Below, in pieces: positions 10,001-24,300 of a stretch of 64,000 nt of DNA (positions within the stretch are counted from its first letter, which is position 1; every line of letters begins with the position of its first letter). Location of the stretch: the NCBI GenBank assembly GCA_944472135.2, contig OX235270.1:71619168-71683167 (forward strand), given 5' to 3'. The position numbers were made by a program, and so were the translations under genes. The DNA comes from Trichobilharzia regenti. Taxonomy: Eukaryota > Platyhelminthes > Trematoda > Strigeidida > Schistosomatidae. The notes below the pieces were generated by a model. The model was not told where the DNA came from. It worked only from the letters and a program-made list of their open reading frames with translations, and searched no databases.

Positions 10001-13000
10001 AGTACAGTTTATAAAGTTCTATATCCAATAATCATGCGTGGAGTGAGCGGTGCCTCCGGGTCAACGAACCCGTGAAAACCAGGCAGGAAGAGTGTATTAA
10101 TGACATCTACACCCTTAGATTCTGGAAGATAGGCATACTTACTGGCGTTCAGAAGTTGCCATATATTCTGACCTGAAGGCGGAATTTGATGCCGTCACCG
10201 TGGGGTACTATGGTAATGCATAATCGTAAAGGGAACGCCGAGAAAGTACATCGCATTAATTGACGCACTCTACTCAGACTCACTCAGGCAGGTAAGTGCT
10301 TACGGAAAGTTGTTATCTGAAGTGACGACAAACATTGGTGACCATCAGGCATGATCACTGCTTCCATTTTCGTTTGATTTCACCACAAATGTATTATTGT
10401 GTGTGGCCCGTATCGACTTTGGCGACTTAGGGACTGACTTATTGCCAGGGAAGATTCTCGTCAACTTATATTATATGGTGATATTGCCCATATAGGTTAA
10501 GACGCTGAAAGCATGCGTTGAGTGACACTATATGTCGATAAAAACACACCGCATCTTTTATGTTACTTACAGTACCAAATTTTTGTTGCTTATTTTGTTT
10601 TGTCATGTTTTCGAACATGAAAACATTTTATTTTCATCCTCGTGTCTTTTATTTTTTATATTGTATATTAGACACATGTTTAAGACATGCTGACTTACCA
10701 GTTAGTTAGGCGGGAGGATGTGATTAATAGCGAATATCTAAATAAATGATACCATCTTGACGTTTTGTATTCTACGTTCTTTAGTCTTTACAATTGTCAC
10801 ACGGCTGTACTAGTTTGTGATCAAAAGTACTTAACTGATTTCGTATGTTTCATGCTTATATTGTCTGAGTGATATTATCTGTGATGTGTAAGCGAGTAAA
10901 TCCAAGTTTGTGTTAGTTTGTTATATCATTGTTCACAATTATAGTCCTTTTCCTTCCTCACTGTTTATTTTTGCTTTCACTTTAGGCATACATTTGGAGA
11001 TAATGTCGGACTAATTACAGGGGATATTAAACTGGCACCAGAATCTACTCTGCTTGTAATGACCACAGAGATCCTTCATAACATGTTGTGTAACGATGCT
11101 GATACCATTAGAGATCTAGAAATAGTTATTATGGATGAGGTAAGTAAAGGCATTGTTTTGTCTTCATTGCATGATAAATCATGTTAACTTCATATTATTG
11201 CAGTGAACTGCTACCTCTTTTTAGCTGTGTATTCGGCCATAAACCATGACCATCAACATTAGTATTTATGATAGAATCATATTCGTCAAATCGTAATTAG
11301 TTATATACTGCCTTTAATTCGTATGACCTGAGTACTGAAACTCATGAAAGAAGCAAGTATTGGCGCATTATTATTATTATTCTCTTGTGTTCCGAGTGGA
11401 ACACAGGGCTTCAATAGCACGTCTCCACTTTGTCTTGGTCTCTGCAGTCCTCTTCAATTGGTCCCACGATTGCTTATAAGCTTTCATATCCTCCATGTCA
11501 CCCTCGGGCGACGCGCTCGAGGGCCTGGCTTGCGACGTCGCTCGATAGTCTCCTCAGCGCGTGTCCGATCCATTCCCAGAGGTTCTTGTTGCTGATTCTT
11601 TTTGACTATTTGATCTTCACTATGAAGCCAGTGAAGGCAGCTGTTGATAAAAGTTTGCAGTAGCCCGTTAGAATGCCTTTAATGTCACGCGCACCAAATT
11701 TCTTACCCATATTACTGGACTGACTCAACATTGGTATTTAAAATTTGAACTTTGTTGTTGATGCTGAGCGTAGTAAGTTTGCAAGGAGATTTCAGATTGA
11801 TGAAGGCATATCTTGCCTTTCCAATTCTGGACTCGACATCTAAATCCGTTCCACCTGTAATTGAAACAGTGCTGTCTAGATAATTGAAGAAACAATAACA
11901 ATAACAATTTCGCTTTATTCCAGAAACAGTACTTGTGGTACAGTGTGGAATTTTCAGCACATATCTACAATATTGCATCTAATTTCATCATACATTTAAA
12001 AGGAGTATTATAAAAAAAAAATAAAATATTTAAAGAAACAAAAAAAAACAAAAACAACAAAAAACCAAAAAAGAAACACAGAAATAACAAAAAAATGCAA
12101 TAAAAATACCAAGTAAAAAGGAAGATAAACACAAATAATGAAAAAATATTTCAGTATTGGTTAGTGGAAGCTACGATATGAGTATGCGTGGTGAACAGTA
12201 ACAGCTATAATCATACGGGAAATTATGAGATGTTCTTAAAAAAATGTTTATAGCTAAGATGATCAGTTAATTTGATTGAACAACACTAAGCAATCATAAG
12301 ATAAACATTTCAGGTTGTTTTTTTTATTGTCAGCACTAATGCAGTGTTTGTTGTGGTAGTGTGAGTAATCATGCATAATACAAAATTTTTTAAGATGGTG
12401 ATAGTGGCAATAACAAACAAGATTGTCAGTTAAATAGTGCCGAACAAAGAACAACCACAAAACTAATGTTACATGATGGTTAATGACGGGACAATTTTTA
12501 ATAATCATAGTGGTAATATAGTCGGACCCAGTAGATGTATAAAGAAGGAATAGAATAAAGAATAAAAATGTAAGCCAACGATAATAATTTTAAGCAGCTA
12601 AGTATGTTTAAGAAGGTTGTTCACTATAGAGTACAAATAAGAGAGTGTAAGGGGGAAATAACAAGGGCCAAAATTATGTTATTAACAACAAAGCAAGTCA
12701 TAGGTTTCACGCTTAACATTGTCTCTGTCACTTAGAACACGGGCCAAATATGGTATCGTTGAGTTCCTATACTTGGTTGTACGAGCATATATTATTTTAT
12801 ACTGATTTCTGGTTCTACCTGATGAGATGCAGGGAGAGAGTTGGGAATAGAGGGGGTGTTGGCAGTCAGAGAGTATGGTTTTAGACCATTTCTCACATGT
12901 ATTCAGATGCTTATCCACTAATGTTGTGACGAGCTGACTGAGTTTTACACCGCTAGTCCTACTAACTACCTTCAACATCCTTCTCAGGATGGTATAATCC

Positions 13001-16000
13001 TTTTTCAGTAACCCAGGAAAGACTAACGGGGAACAGTAAAGTAGAATAGGTAGGATATGAGAGTTGACAAATTGTGAAAGCAGAGGTTGAGGGACTCCAG
13101 TTAGTCTGAGTTTCTTAATGTAGTAGGTTAGACGAAACACTTTCTTGGAAATCATTTGGATATGAGATGACCAGGTAAGGTCGGAAGATATAACTAATCC
13201 GAGGTATTTTGCATCAGACTTTGTTTCAATTATAGTCCCCTCAACTCTACAGACATCATGAGTGCTTACTAGTGTTTGTAGATCTCGTTTGTGCCTAAAG
13301 GAGAAGTCGACAGTCTGGCATTTTGAGGGATTCAGCGTTAGGCCATTTAGTTTAGACCACTGACTGATGTCCGACAGGAAGCTATTTAATTTGAAGCAGT
13401 CTGACTGAGACTTAACGGGAAGCGAAACAGTCAGGTCATCTGCATATTTGACGAAGTTGATTTCGTCTGAGAGAGGTAACTCATGTAAGAAGAAGGAAAA
13501 GAGAGACGGCGAGAGAACAGCACCCTGAGGAACACCAGCTTCAGTAAGCAAAGGAGAGGAAGCTACACCATTATATACCGTGTACTGCATCCTATTGGAG
13601 AAGTAAGAGTGCAGCCAGTTGATAGCCCAGGACTCAGTTTGTGTAAGGCTAAGCTTGTTTAACAAAAGGCCTCTAGGTACAGAGTCGAAAGCAGATGTGT
13701 AATCAAGGAAAGTACAACGGACATACTTGGCCTCTTTGTCTAAGGAGGATACAATGTTGTGATGGAACACAGCAGCAGCATCCAAAGTACTTCTACCCTG
13801 TTTGTAAGCAAACTGCTTTGGATCGTTTGAGAAGCTTAGTCTGTCTGTCTGTCTGTTTTCGACATAGAACTATGCACAAATGTGCGGAAGTTCAAGTCGC
13901 CACATTCCGTGTAGCACGCGAAGCAAGAGAAGAAAGTACAAGAAAAGCATAATAGAAACAGTGAGCAGAGGTGTGAGACAAAGGAGTAATAAAGAAATAC
14001 AAAACAGTTTCATTGAAGATCATAAGTCACAGGGAGTGGATGCATCTGCGCCACTGAGAACGATTTTGAGCCATGTCACCAATTGTTTCCAACCATAGAT
14101 TTTTACCGTCCCGAGAACCCCAGCCTGGAAGTCTACACCTTTCTATGTGGCTTAGACCAACAGTTGTGGATTTCATTGACTGATGCCAAGTTTTTGTTTG
14201 ACCGCCGCTAGCTTTTTTCCAGTCTGACCCTATATCCGCTAACATAGCTCGTCGAGGGAGGCGATGGCTTGGCATACGTAACACATGTCCTAACCATCTC
14301 AGTCTTTGTAGCTTCACGACTTCGTCGATTGATTTCCCTTGTTTACCTAGAACTCTGCGCCTAACCACCATGTTGTTCACCTTATTATGCCACTTTACAC
14401 GGGAAATAGAACTCAGGCACCTATGATCAAAGACAGCTAGTCTTTTCATGTCTTCCACTCTCAGTGGCCAGGTCTCACAACCATAAAGGAGGACGGAGCG
14501 GACTGATGAGCAGTACACCCGCCCTTTGGTCGATAGTCGAACATCTCGTCTACGCCAGAGTCGGCGTAAACTAACAAATGCGAAACGAGCCCCTTGTATT
14601 CGTGCTGAGATTTCGTCAGAGATCAACGCGTTGGCGCTGGCTGATGGTACTTCCCAAATAAGTGAAGCGGTCAACGTGCTCTACCACTTCACTTCCTATT
14701 TTTAAACTAGGCGTCGATGTAGTCCAGTCCTGTAACATCATCTTGCATTTGGCGGGAGCGAATCGCATGCCAAACATTCGTAGATTACAGCTCAAGGTGT
14801 TCAGAAGACTCTGCATTTCGTCAGCGTCTTCGCCTAGAAGGACTATATCGTCTGCATATTCCAAGTCAACGAGATTATTCCCCGGTAGCAAGTCAATCCC
14901 TGAGTCGCTGAAGTCACCTAGGGTTAAGTCCATTAACACATCTATGATGAAGTTGAATAGAAAAGGAGATAATGGGCATCCTTGACGGACACCACTGGTC
15001 GTCACCAGCTTAGGGAGGGAATGAGTTTTTGTAACAGTAATTTCTCCATCAGTTTCAGAAAAGGAGAGGTAATGGCAATTGGTCTAAACTTAACACTATC
15101 TCCAGAACCAGACTTGGGTACAGGGATGATTTTAATATCTTTCCACAGAGAAGGTACACAATTATTAGAAAAAGATGTATTGAAAATGCTTGTAAGTGGG
15201 TTACTTAAAATATCAGCACATTTCTTTAAAACAATGGCAGGTATACCACCGGGGCCTAGACTCTGGGAAGGTTTAAGAGATTTCAAACATTTAAGAACAT
15301 CAGAAGTATTGAAACGATGAAAGTCACTGGCCTCGTCCGATGGTGATAGTGGTGTTAATTGTTGTTGTTGGCTGGTCGCCTACATCACCTCCATCTTTTC
15401 TGTTTACTTGAAGTATGAAAGTGACCTCTTTCCAATTTCGTCATAGTACTTTTGTTGTATATGTTTCGAATTTGTTGGAGGTGGAAGTATATTAAAATTT
15501 GAGTGACCACATTACTCAAATGATATCTACTTAGTTGAAAAGACACCTTGTGTTACACGATTTATATCCATTTGTACTCACTGATTTTTCATTCAGTTAC
15601 ATTTAATTAATTATCTTATGACATTAACCGAAGAGGCTGTGGTTTGCTCCCTCCTGCTTATTTTCAGTTAGTTAGAACAAGAAAGTTTTTATTTACAAGA
15701 CTACATCTTATCATTTTGTCAGACTTCTTGCCTATTAAGTTACTTCACGAGGTTCCTTGCTATTATTTATACCTTTTAGTAGTGATTAGATAATTATTTT
15801 TTGGAGTTCTAATGAGAAGTCGCGACTAATTGAGATCCAACCTATCTACATTTGAAGACAAATACCCACTAATGATATTGGGTGGTGTTGGCTTCATGTT
15901 AGAATTCATGAGTACCTGTGTAACAACAGAAGACAAGGGCGAAGCAACAGATCGTTTTATTATGAAATCAACACGTATTTATACATCTTTCAACTACATT

Positions 16001-18314
16001 ATTATAGACAAGCGCAGTCATCTGATTGGTTGTTTAGGTAGACAAACGCAGGCTTCTGATTGGTTGTTTCGGGATTCCTTGACAAATAGAGTTCTCTCTG
16101 CGAATCATATTCTGCCACGTTAACTTTGCTGTGATTGGTTGTTGACTCAGGCTTGTTCATATTTTCTCACGGCCCATATTAGTGACCTAGACCTTAACGT
16201 AGATTAGTGCCAACCAATCGGCTAGCAGCCTGCTCTCACCACACTCGTCCCCCGTCAAATACGTGCGACTGAAGTCGGCTTGATCTACTTGGTGCAGGCG
16301 TCATCGTTGGCTTGTCTCGCTGTATCCATTTCTGGAGCTCGCTGACGTTCACGCGCCTCTCATTGTTCGCCATTGCGACTGTGTCTGCGTAACCCCATCT
16401 CGAAGTGACCATATATGGTCCTTCCCACTTTGGAAACTGTTTGCCTGACCCTGTCGAACATTCGTCCATACTTCGGCTCACACTTTCATATGCTGCTTTC
16501 ACCCGACCTCCCAGCAGCGTCCCAAGTAGCAGCTCCATCGCTGACAGATCTTGAACGCCACTCAACTGCGCAGAAGCCTTGAAGTCCTGCCCGAAGATCC
16601 ATATGTCTCCATCGAAAACAGCAGGGCATAGGCTTTCCATTTGTCGGTAGGCAGCGACACCAAATGTAACAACAGAAGACAAGGGCGAAGCAACAGATCG
16701 TTTTATTATGAAAATCAACACGTATTTATACATCTTTCAACTACATTATTATAGACAAGCGCAGTCATCTGATTGGTTGTTTAGGTAGACAAACGCAGGC
16801 TTCTGATTGGTTGTTTCGGGATTCCTTGACAAATAGAGTTCTCTCTGCGAATCATATTCTGCCACGTTAACTTTGCTGTGATTGGTTGTTGACTCAGGCT
16901 TGTTCATATTTTCTCACGGCCCATATTAGTGACCTAGACCTTAACGTAGATTAGTGCCAACCAATCGGCTAGCAGCCTGCTCTCACCACACCTGGAATCC
17001 GACCCAGTGACTGGATAATGGTACGCTTACCATGAACGTTTAGGATTAAATCCCTGACGGAATTGTGAGTAAACACTGCTGAGAAAGTTCTAAACTAGGA
17101 TTAACTAGTGCTTCTTATTTTTGATGGTTTTGTAACTAACTGCCTTCTGTCTTGGCGAAATCTGCCTCCACCAAGGCAGTATTTAAAGACATATATCCCT
17201 CAGAATATCGCATCGAATTTTGTACCAGGTTCTGAATTGTGGTCGTGTCAGTGATTCAGTGCTAGGACACCCGCCTACTACGAATATGCTCCGGGATTCG
17301 ATTCCCGGAAGACGCATTCCTACACGACGCTTAGCCGGTAGCAAGACCGGTAAGGAGGGGGAAGATTGGGTGTGAGTCTAACAAACTGACTCCGCAAAAG
17401 GAAACATCACTTCCACTGAAAATTCAAAGCTCAAGCTTGAAGTCCTAATGTCTAACTCGGAATGCCAAGTAATAAAAAAAGACCGAATTATACCAATTTT
17501 TTTTAAAGAATGGAAGTTAGTTTCTTACTGTACCAATCACTGAATTGATTACGTTTTTCAATGTTCTTATCGGTTAAACACCGCAAAAGAGAAATAGCCA
17601 CTGTAGTATATTGTTTTAAGTCACCACATTTAGCAGGAGTACACGAGTTAGTGAATAACAACAGTAATTCTTATATCTCAGTTTATTAATCAATTAATTA
17701 ATTAAAATGATAGCACATGTGAATATATATATATATATATATATATAGTTTTGATGACGTTTTTGCCGCTTTAATTATTGTACAGGTACACTATGTGAAT
17801 GATGCTGAAAGAGGTCATGTATGGGAACAGATAATGATTATGCTGCCTAAACATGTTTTACTTGTTATGTTAAGCGCAACAGTTCCAAACAAAGTAGAAT
17901 TTGCCGACTGGTTAGGACGTATACGAGATACTGAAATCCACGTGGTTGCGACTAACAAGCGTCCAGTTCCTTTAGAGCATTTTATCTTCACTGGTATGGA
18001 TGGTCAACGAACAAAAGATCACCTTCATCTTATAGTAGATCAGACTGGTCACTTCAATGTTCAGGGTAAGCCTACTATTTTTTGTCCCAGTCTGCGTAAT
18101 TTCTTTTTCTTTCTAGCAAGCCGGAAAATAAATAGTGATACATTGTATATAAATATGAATGGCATTGAGAAATCAGGGGGATAAAATACACTAACAACTA
18201 TCTAATGGTAGTCAGGATATCACATATATCTAAATATGTTTGGCATTCTCCGCACTCTCTTAAAATACTGATTCATATTCTACGTTTTCCTGTTATGGAG
18301 GTGAATTCATTAGG

Positions 18315-18364
<50 letters not shown>

Positions 18365-21300
18365 AGGTGTAACGTCACTAATAAGAATTCTGTCAAGTGA
18401 CAAGCTGGTACTTTTGACAGATAAATGGATAGTAGTTTATGACTAATTGTTCTTACCAGAAGATACTTTCACTATACTTTTCGTTTTACCTATTTCTTAT
18501 TCGTGCTTTATTCAGTCAGTTGAAGAATTATTGCAGTATTATGGACTTTTTAATTGTATTCATTAATTGAATTATGACTTATGTATGTTCGTGTGGCTTT
18601 ATATTGTTATAATTATGAAGTAAGAATAGCTAATACAAGTTTTTAGGTGGTTGGAGGCAGTCAGTCAACAGGAATTCTCGAACCGAGGTTTTGTGCTTAT
18701 TGGCACTTGTCAGTCAGAAAGGCGGAATTACATTCTTGAAAGAATTCATTTCCCACCTAAGATTCGAACCTGGTTTACTTACTGCTGCAGTCGGAGACGT
18801 TACCACCAATCAGCTATTCGCGCTTGCGGGCTGAACTCTATCACTCTACGCCAACACTAAGGACTAAATGCATGAGGTTAGACACTAGCAACTAGTGTCC
18901 AACAATAGTGGTACAAGTTCTGTCAAGAAATTTTTTGAAAATAACGCATTCAGGATTGTACACATATATTTATACTTTCATATATAGGATACAAACAAGC
19001 ACAGCGCATGCTTTGTGGAGAAAAAGTTGTTGAAAAGAAACCTAATCAGCCTCCAGCTAATCAGAATACTAAAAAACCACCAAAGAAAGATACCGGTGGA
19101 AAAATGAATACTCCTGGACACTTTCGTCCTCTTCCACGTAAGTATCAATATTATTATTGTTACTGTTAATAATAATACACGTATTAGGTCTTCCTGCTGC
19201 TTAGTTTCGTCTCTATTTTTGTTAAGCTTCTAATGTTTTTATCACTTCTGAACTGTATGTGTGCGTCGGTGGCACAGTGGTTAGGACTCTCGCCGACCAT
19301 GCACATGGTCTCGGGTTCGATCCTCTGCCGACGCACACCTGATATCAATGGTCGGCCTGCGAAATTTGGGCTACCGATATCACATGCTGAAAATTCCATA
19401 CTTGTACCAAAGATACGGTGTGGAATCAAGCTGTAATAAAAAATTCTGAATTGAAACTCATTAGTTGAATATGAAAAGCATTTATTGTGAATTCGTTCGA
19501 ACACACTATGGGATAAAACTACTTCATTATTAACTAACATTGTCAACAGAAAGTCAATAGGATGATGTAACTGAAGAATGCTGTAAATGAATTAAAATAA
19601 CATATGACAGTGTAATTTGATCAGTGTTCCACCAGCATAGACGACTGAATTCCACCCACCGAGTGACGTGTTCAAACCTCATTCCCCTCCTATTGATGCT
19701 TCGGCATTTACGTTTTACCATTGATCCTCATACAGCAGGTGTGGTTCATTGCCAGTTACATGGAAATTCAAGTGGGTGTTAAGTAACATCTGTCATTCTT
19801 CTGATACAGTGTAATTATTTGATAAAACAGTGTACAGTATTATTTATATACTGGTAACGTTTCGAACACAGTTTATTGCTCACGGTATTATGAAGGCACT
19901 CGGATAGCTTCCAAACTTTCTATATGTAGTTCTGTTATTCCTTCTTCTTTGATTTTACTGGTGATAATGTTTTTCATATCTGTAGTATTGGTGTTGTATC
20001 GTTCTTATTGTATGTGTCCCTTAAGTTACAACACAACCCAAAAGAAAGTCATCATGGCTTAAAAGAGGCACGCAACGTATTCTGCAAGCAAAGCGGAAGG
20101 CTTGGTTTACGTGGCGCGTATCTAAGAGTCACATCGACCACGACGCATACCTGGAACTCAGGAACCGGTGCAACGCGAGAGTCAGGAGTGACATGAGGTC
20201 ATTCCAGGCTAGCCTTGCCAAAAAACTCCTAGCAAACCCCAAAAACTTGTATCACTTCATGTCGCAAAGAAAACCAACCAGGGGGCATGCGCCTTAGCAG
20301 GCCCAAACGGTCAATATCCCACTAGTCTGGAGATGGCTGAAATATTCAGTTTAGCCTTCGCTAAACAGCAATGTGGGTATTACTGTTGCGGGCCAAAATA
20401 GTGGCACTACTATTCCACAGGAGGAAGACCTAGTGGTTCCTTCACAAGTAAACCCGGCAATAGTACTAGGGAAGCTACAGCGACTCACCGGGGAAGTCCT
20501 CGGGTTGTGACATCAGGCCATCTGTTCTGAAACAGTGCACCGAAGCTCTCTGTTCGCTCTTATGTGATTTATTCCAACACTCAATCGATTCGGAGAAACT
20601 GCGAAGGGAGTGAAAAGGAGCCATCATTTCTCCGATCCTCAAGAGTGGGGATAGGCGAAATGCCACTAGTTATAAACCAGTAGCTCTACTCCCAGTGGTA
20701 TCAAAAGTACTGGAGAGTATTATTGACGATCACATCAGGGAATACCTCGATAGGTCTAATGTACTTCATGAAGCCAAACACGGTTTCAGGAAAGGCAGAT
20801 CCTGTGTTACTAACCTACTGTTAGCTTGGGACGATTAGACATCATGCTGGGATATGAATGTCCCAGTCAATGTATTCTTCCTAGACTTTGAGAAGGCATT
20901 TGACACCGTTCACCATGACCTACACAAAATAAGCCAGGCAGGTATAAGTAAGCCACTTCTGTCATGGTTAAACGACTACCTAGCTGAAAGGCAATTTTGC
21001 ACTAAGGTCAATCAAGTTCGATCATCCTGGCACAGCTCGTCATCAGAAGTGTCGCAATTATCTATCCTAGGACCACTGATAATTTTGATTTTTATCAATG
21101 ATCTACCATGCCGTCTAAGCTGTCCGACTCTTCTATACGCTGACGACCTAAAGATATGGAGGGCGATAAAGTGTCCGGAGGACTCAGATGGGCTGCAAGA
21201 AGATCTAAACATTCTGGAAGACTGGGTGGTGACCAGTGGTATGACTATCAACCTGAAAAAGTGCAAAGTAATGAAGTTACGCCAGATACCAGCTTGCTAG

Positions 21301-24300
21301 GCTACTAGCTTACTAGTTTTCTCGCCGGTCCCAAGCCCGGGTAAAGAGGGAGGGTTGGGGCGTGGTGCTAGCAACTCCACCCCTGTAAAACAACCAAAGC
21401 GCTACAGAAACTTCAACGAATAAATATATTGAAAATTCTAAAAACATAAGCAATAGCCTTACTTTTCGCTGGAATCGGGGAAGTGAAATGACGCAGGCTG
21501 GTGGAAGCTGGCCTTCGGGAAGCCAGTCAGCCGATGTGCCTTTCGATGAAAGCAAAAATAAGGATGGGGACGTGGAATGTTCGTACAATGTACGAAACTG
21601 GAAAGGCCGCCCAGGTAGCCGCTGAAATGAGGAGATATAGAATAGAAGTGTTGGAAATCTGCGAGAGTATATGGAACGGATGTGGTAGGTGGGAGAAGGC
21701 AAATTATAAGTGAGACTATTTCTGAGAAAAATGGCTCCTTAATTAGCTCTCAGGATAGACGCCTTGAACGCTGGAAAGAACACTTTGAGGGACAATTTAA
21801 CTTGCCTACAGCCACACTGAACCTCCCCGACATCCAAACACACCCGAATGGGATATAGACACTGGTCCGCCGTCTGTAAGTGAGGTCACAAAAGCTATCA
21901 GTAATTTGAAACGAGGCAAAGCGGCAGGACCCGACGGAATTATTCCGGAGGTGTTTAAATATGGGGGTGACATACTAGTTTGTAGATTAACTGAGGTACT
22001 AGGCAAAGTCTGGGAATCAGAGACAGTGCCATCAGACTGGGGTAAGTCACTTATTATACCGATATTCAAGAAGGGAAACAAGTCCTCGTGTGATAATCAT
22101 AGGGGGATCAGCCTAACGAACATAGTCTCTAAAATCCTAGGCTCAGTAATCATGCATAGACTAAGCAGAACTCGGGAGGAACAGACAAGGGAAAATCAAG
22201 CAGGCTTTAGACCAGGTAGAGGGTGCATAGATCATATCTTCACTCTTCGACAGATTCTAGAACATAGACACACTTTTCGGCGTCCAACAATTGTCATATT
22301 TCTTGACTTGAAGGCGGCCTTCGACTCCGTGGATCGAAAGGTACTATGGCAATGTCTGACTGTGAAGGGAGTGCCAAGAAAGTACATTGCACTAATCAAG
22401 GCACTCTATTCAAACTCACGTAGTCGTGTAAGGGCTTATGGGGAATTGTCATCTGAATTGGTAACAACCAGTGGTGTCCGACAGGGATGTCCACTTTCCC
22501 CATTTCTGTTTAACTTCATCATAGATATGCTAATGGAAGTATCCTTAACTGAACGTAATGACTTAGGAATCGACTTGTTACCAGGGAATAATCTTATGGA
22601 CTTAGAATATGCAGATGACATAGTCCTGTTAGGGGAGGATGCTGACAAAATGCAGAGTCTTCTGAACACCTTGAGCAGCAATCTTCGTATGTTTGGCATG
22701 CGATTCGCCCCTACAAAATGTAAGATGCTGCTACAGGACTGGACCACGTCAACCCCTAACTTAGTGATAGGGAGTGAAGTGATAGAACATGTTGACCACT
22801 TCACCTACTTGGGAAGTTGTATTAGCACCAACGGACTGATTGGCGATGAAATCTCAGCACGGATCCGAAAAGCTCGAGCTGCTTTCGCTGACTTACACCA
22901 TCTCTGGCGTAGGCGTGACATCCGGTTATCAACCAAGGGACGTGTGTACTGCTCATCAGTTCGCTCCGTCCTTCTCTATGGCTCTGAAACATGGCCAATA
23001 CGCGTTGAAGACATGAAAAGGTTGACTGCTTTCGATCATAGATGTCTGCGATCTCTGTCTCACGTTAGGTGGTTTCACAAGGTAAGTAATGTTGACGTTA
23101 GGCGTAGAGTGTTGGGCAAAGAGGGAAAATCAATCGACGAGGCTATAAAGTTACATAGACTAAGATGGCTAGGTCACGTGCTGCGCATGCCTAACCACCG
23201 CCTCCCCCGACGGGCATTGCTAGCTGATATAGGTTCAGGTTGGAAAAGAGCCAGTGGTGGCCAAACAAAAACATGGCATCAATCCATGAAATCCTTGACA
23301 GTTAAACTGAGTCAGGTAGGGAGATGCAGACTCCCGGGTTGGGGCCCTCGGGACTCTAGGAATCAATGGCTGGAGACAATAGGTGACATGGCTCAAAATC
23401 GTTGTCAATGGCGCAGATGTATTCAGTCTCTGTAATCTTTCATATTCCTTTCTACCATTACCCATTCTGTTTCACTCTTATACTTGTCAAACTCTATTGA
23501 TTCTCTTCACTCATCTTCTTGTCTACCTCTGTGTGCTATTTGGAACGTGGCAACTCGAACTGCTGCACTTCGGTGCCAAGTTCTATGTTGAATCCAGACA
23601 GAAAGACAGGTGCCAGCTACCGACTGGGGAGACAGTAATCCACTCAGGCCACCCAGAGAACAACCACGAGCACACCGAGGGAGTGGCCATCATGATGTCA
23701 CCAACACCAGCCAAAGCTCTCATGCAGTGGGAACCAATCTCCTCCAGGATAATGACAGCCAGATTCAACTCAAAAGGAAGGAAGGAAGGTTACAATCATC
23801 CAATGCTATGCGCCTACAAACGTCTCAGAACATGAGAAGAAAGAGGCGTTCTACAGACAACTACAAAGAGTAATGGACAAAGTCGTAAATGGCGATATCA
23901 AAATCTTGATGGGTGATATGAATGCGAAGCTGGGAGGAGACAATACAGGAAGAGAACTCACCATGGGTCGAGAGGCCCTTGGTGAAATGAACGACAATGG
24001 TGAACTCTTCTCAGACTTCTGCGCCTTCAATGATTTGGTGATTGGTGGCTGTGTGTTCAAACACAAGGATATACAACACAAGGGACATGGATTTCACCAG
24101 ATGGACACACCAAAAACCAGATAGACTTCATTTCAATCTCAAGGAAGTGGAGACGGAACCTACTGGACACAAGGTCAAGGAGAAAAGCAGGTGTGAGTTC
24201 AGATCATTACCTAGTACAAGGAACTTTCAAGATGAAGCTAAAAGCCTCCAGGATAGCTGGGGATAGACCACAATGCAAGTTCAACACTCAAAAACTGAAG

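Larger units (their letters stand above)
12661..15380 (-). mobile_element. Jockey/CR1-group LINE (family C), interrupted by RTE-A
   Basis: Read on the minus strand, 15286-15014 gives [19 protein letters not shown] and [17 protein letters not shown] (RT N-terminal part). After the inserted RTE-A, 13832-12682 continues with [58 protein letters not shown] (the YADD catalytic box) and [16 protein letters not shown]. The 367-codon 3' half (12682-13785) is open with no stop, so the element is fairly young apart from the insertion and 5' truncation. A second, more decayed copy is at 31.5-33.2 kb. Confidence 0.85.

Noticed and set aside
14662..15320. Plus-strand frames over RTE-A and family C
   Set aside because: They are shadows of the minus-strand reverse transcriptase coding DNA.
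17246..17345. True tRNA genes at the A/B-box sites
   Set aside because: All such sites lack a closing acceptor stem and normal cloverleaf spacing and are joined to repeat bodies or tails, so they are SINE heads.
22436..22804. Minus-strand 122-codon frame within RTE-A
   Set aside because: It is the antisense of the RT catalytic region, and the same antisense frame appears in other RTE-A copies.
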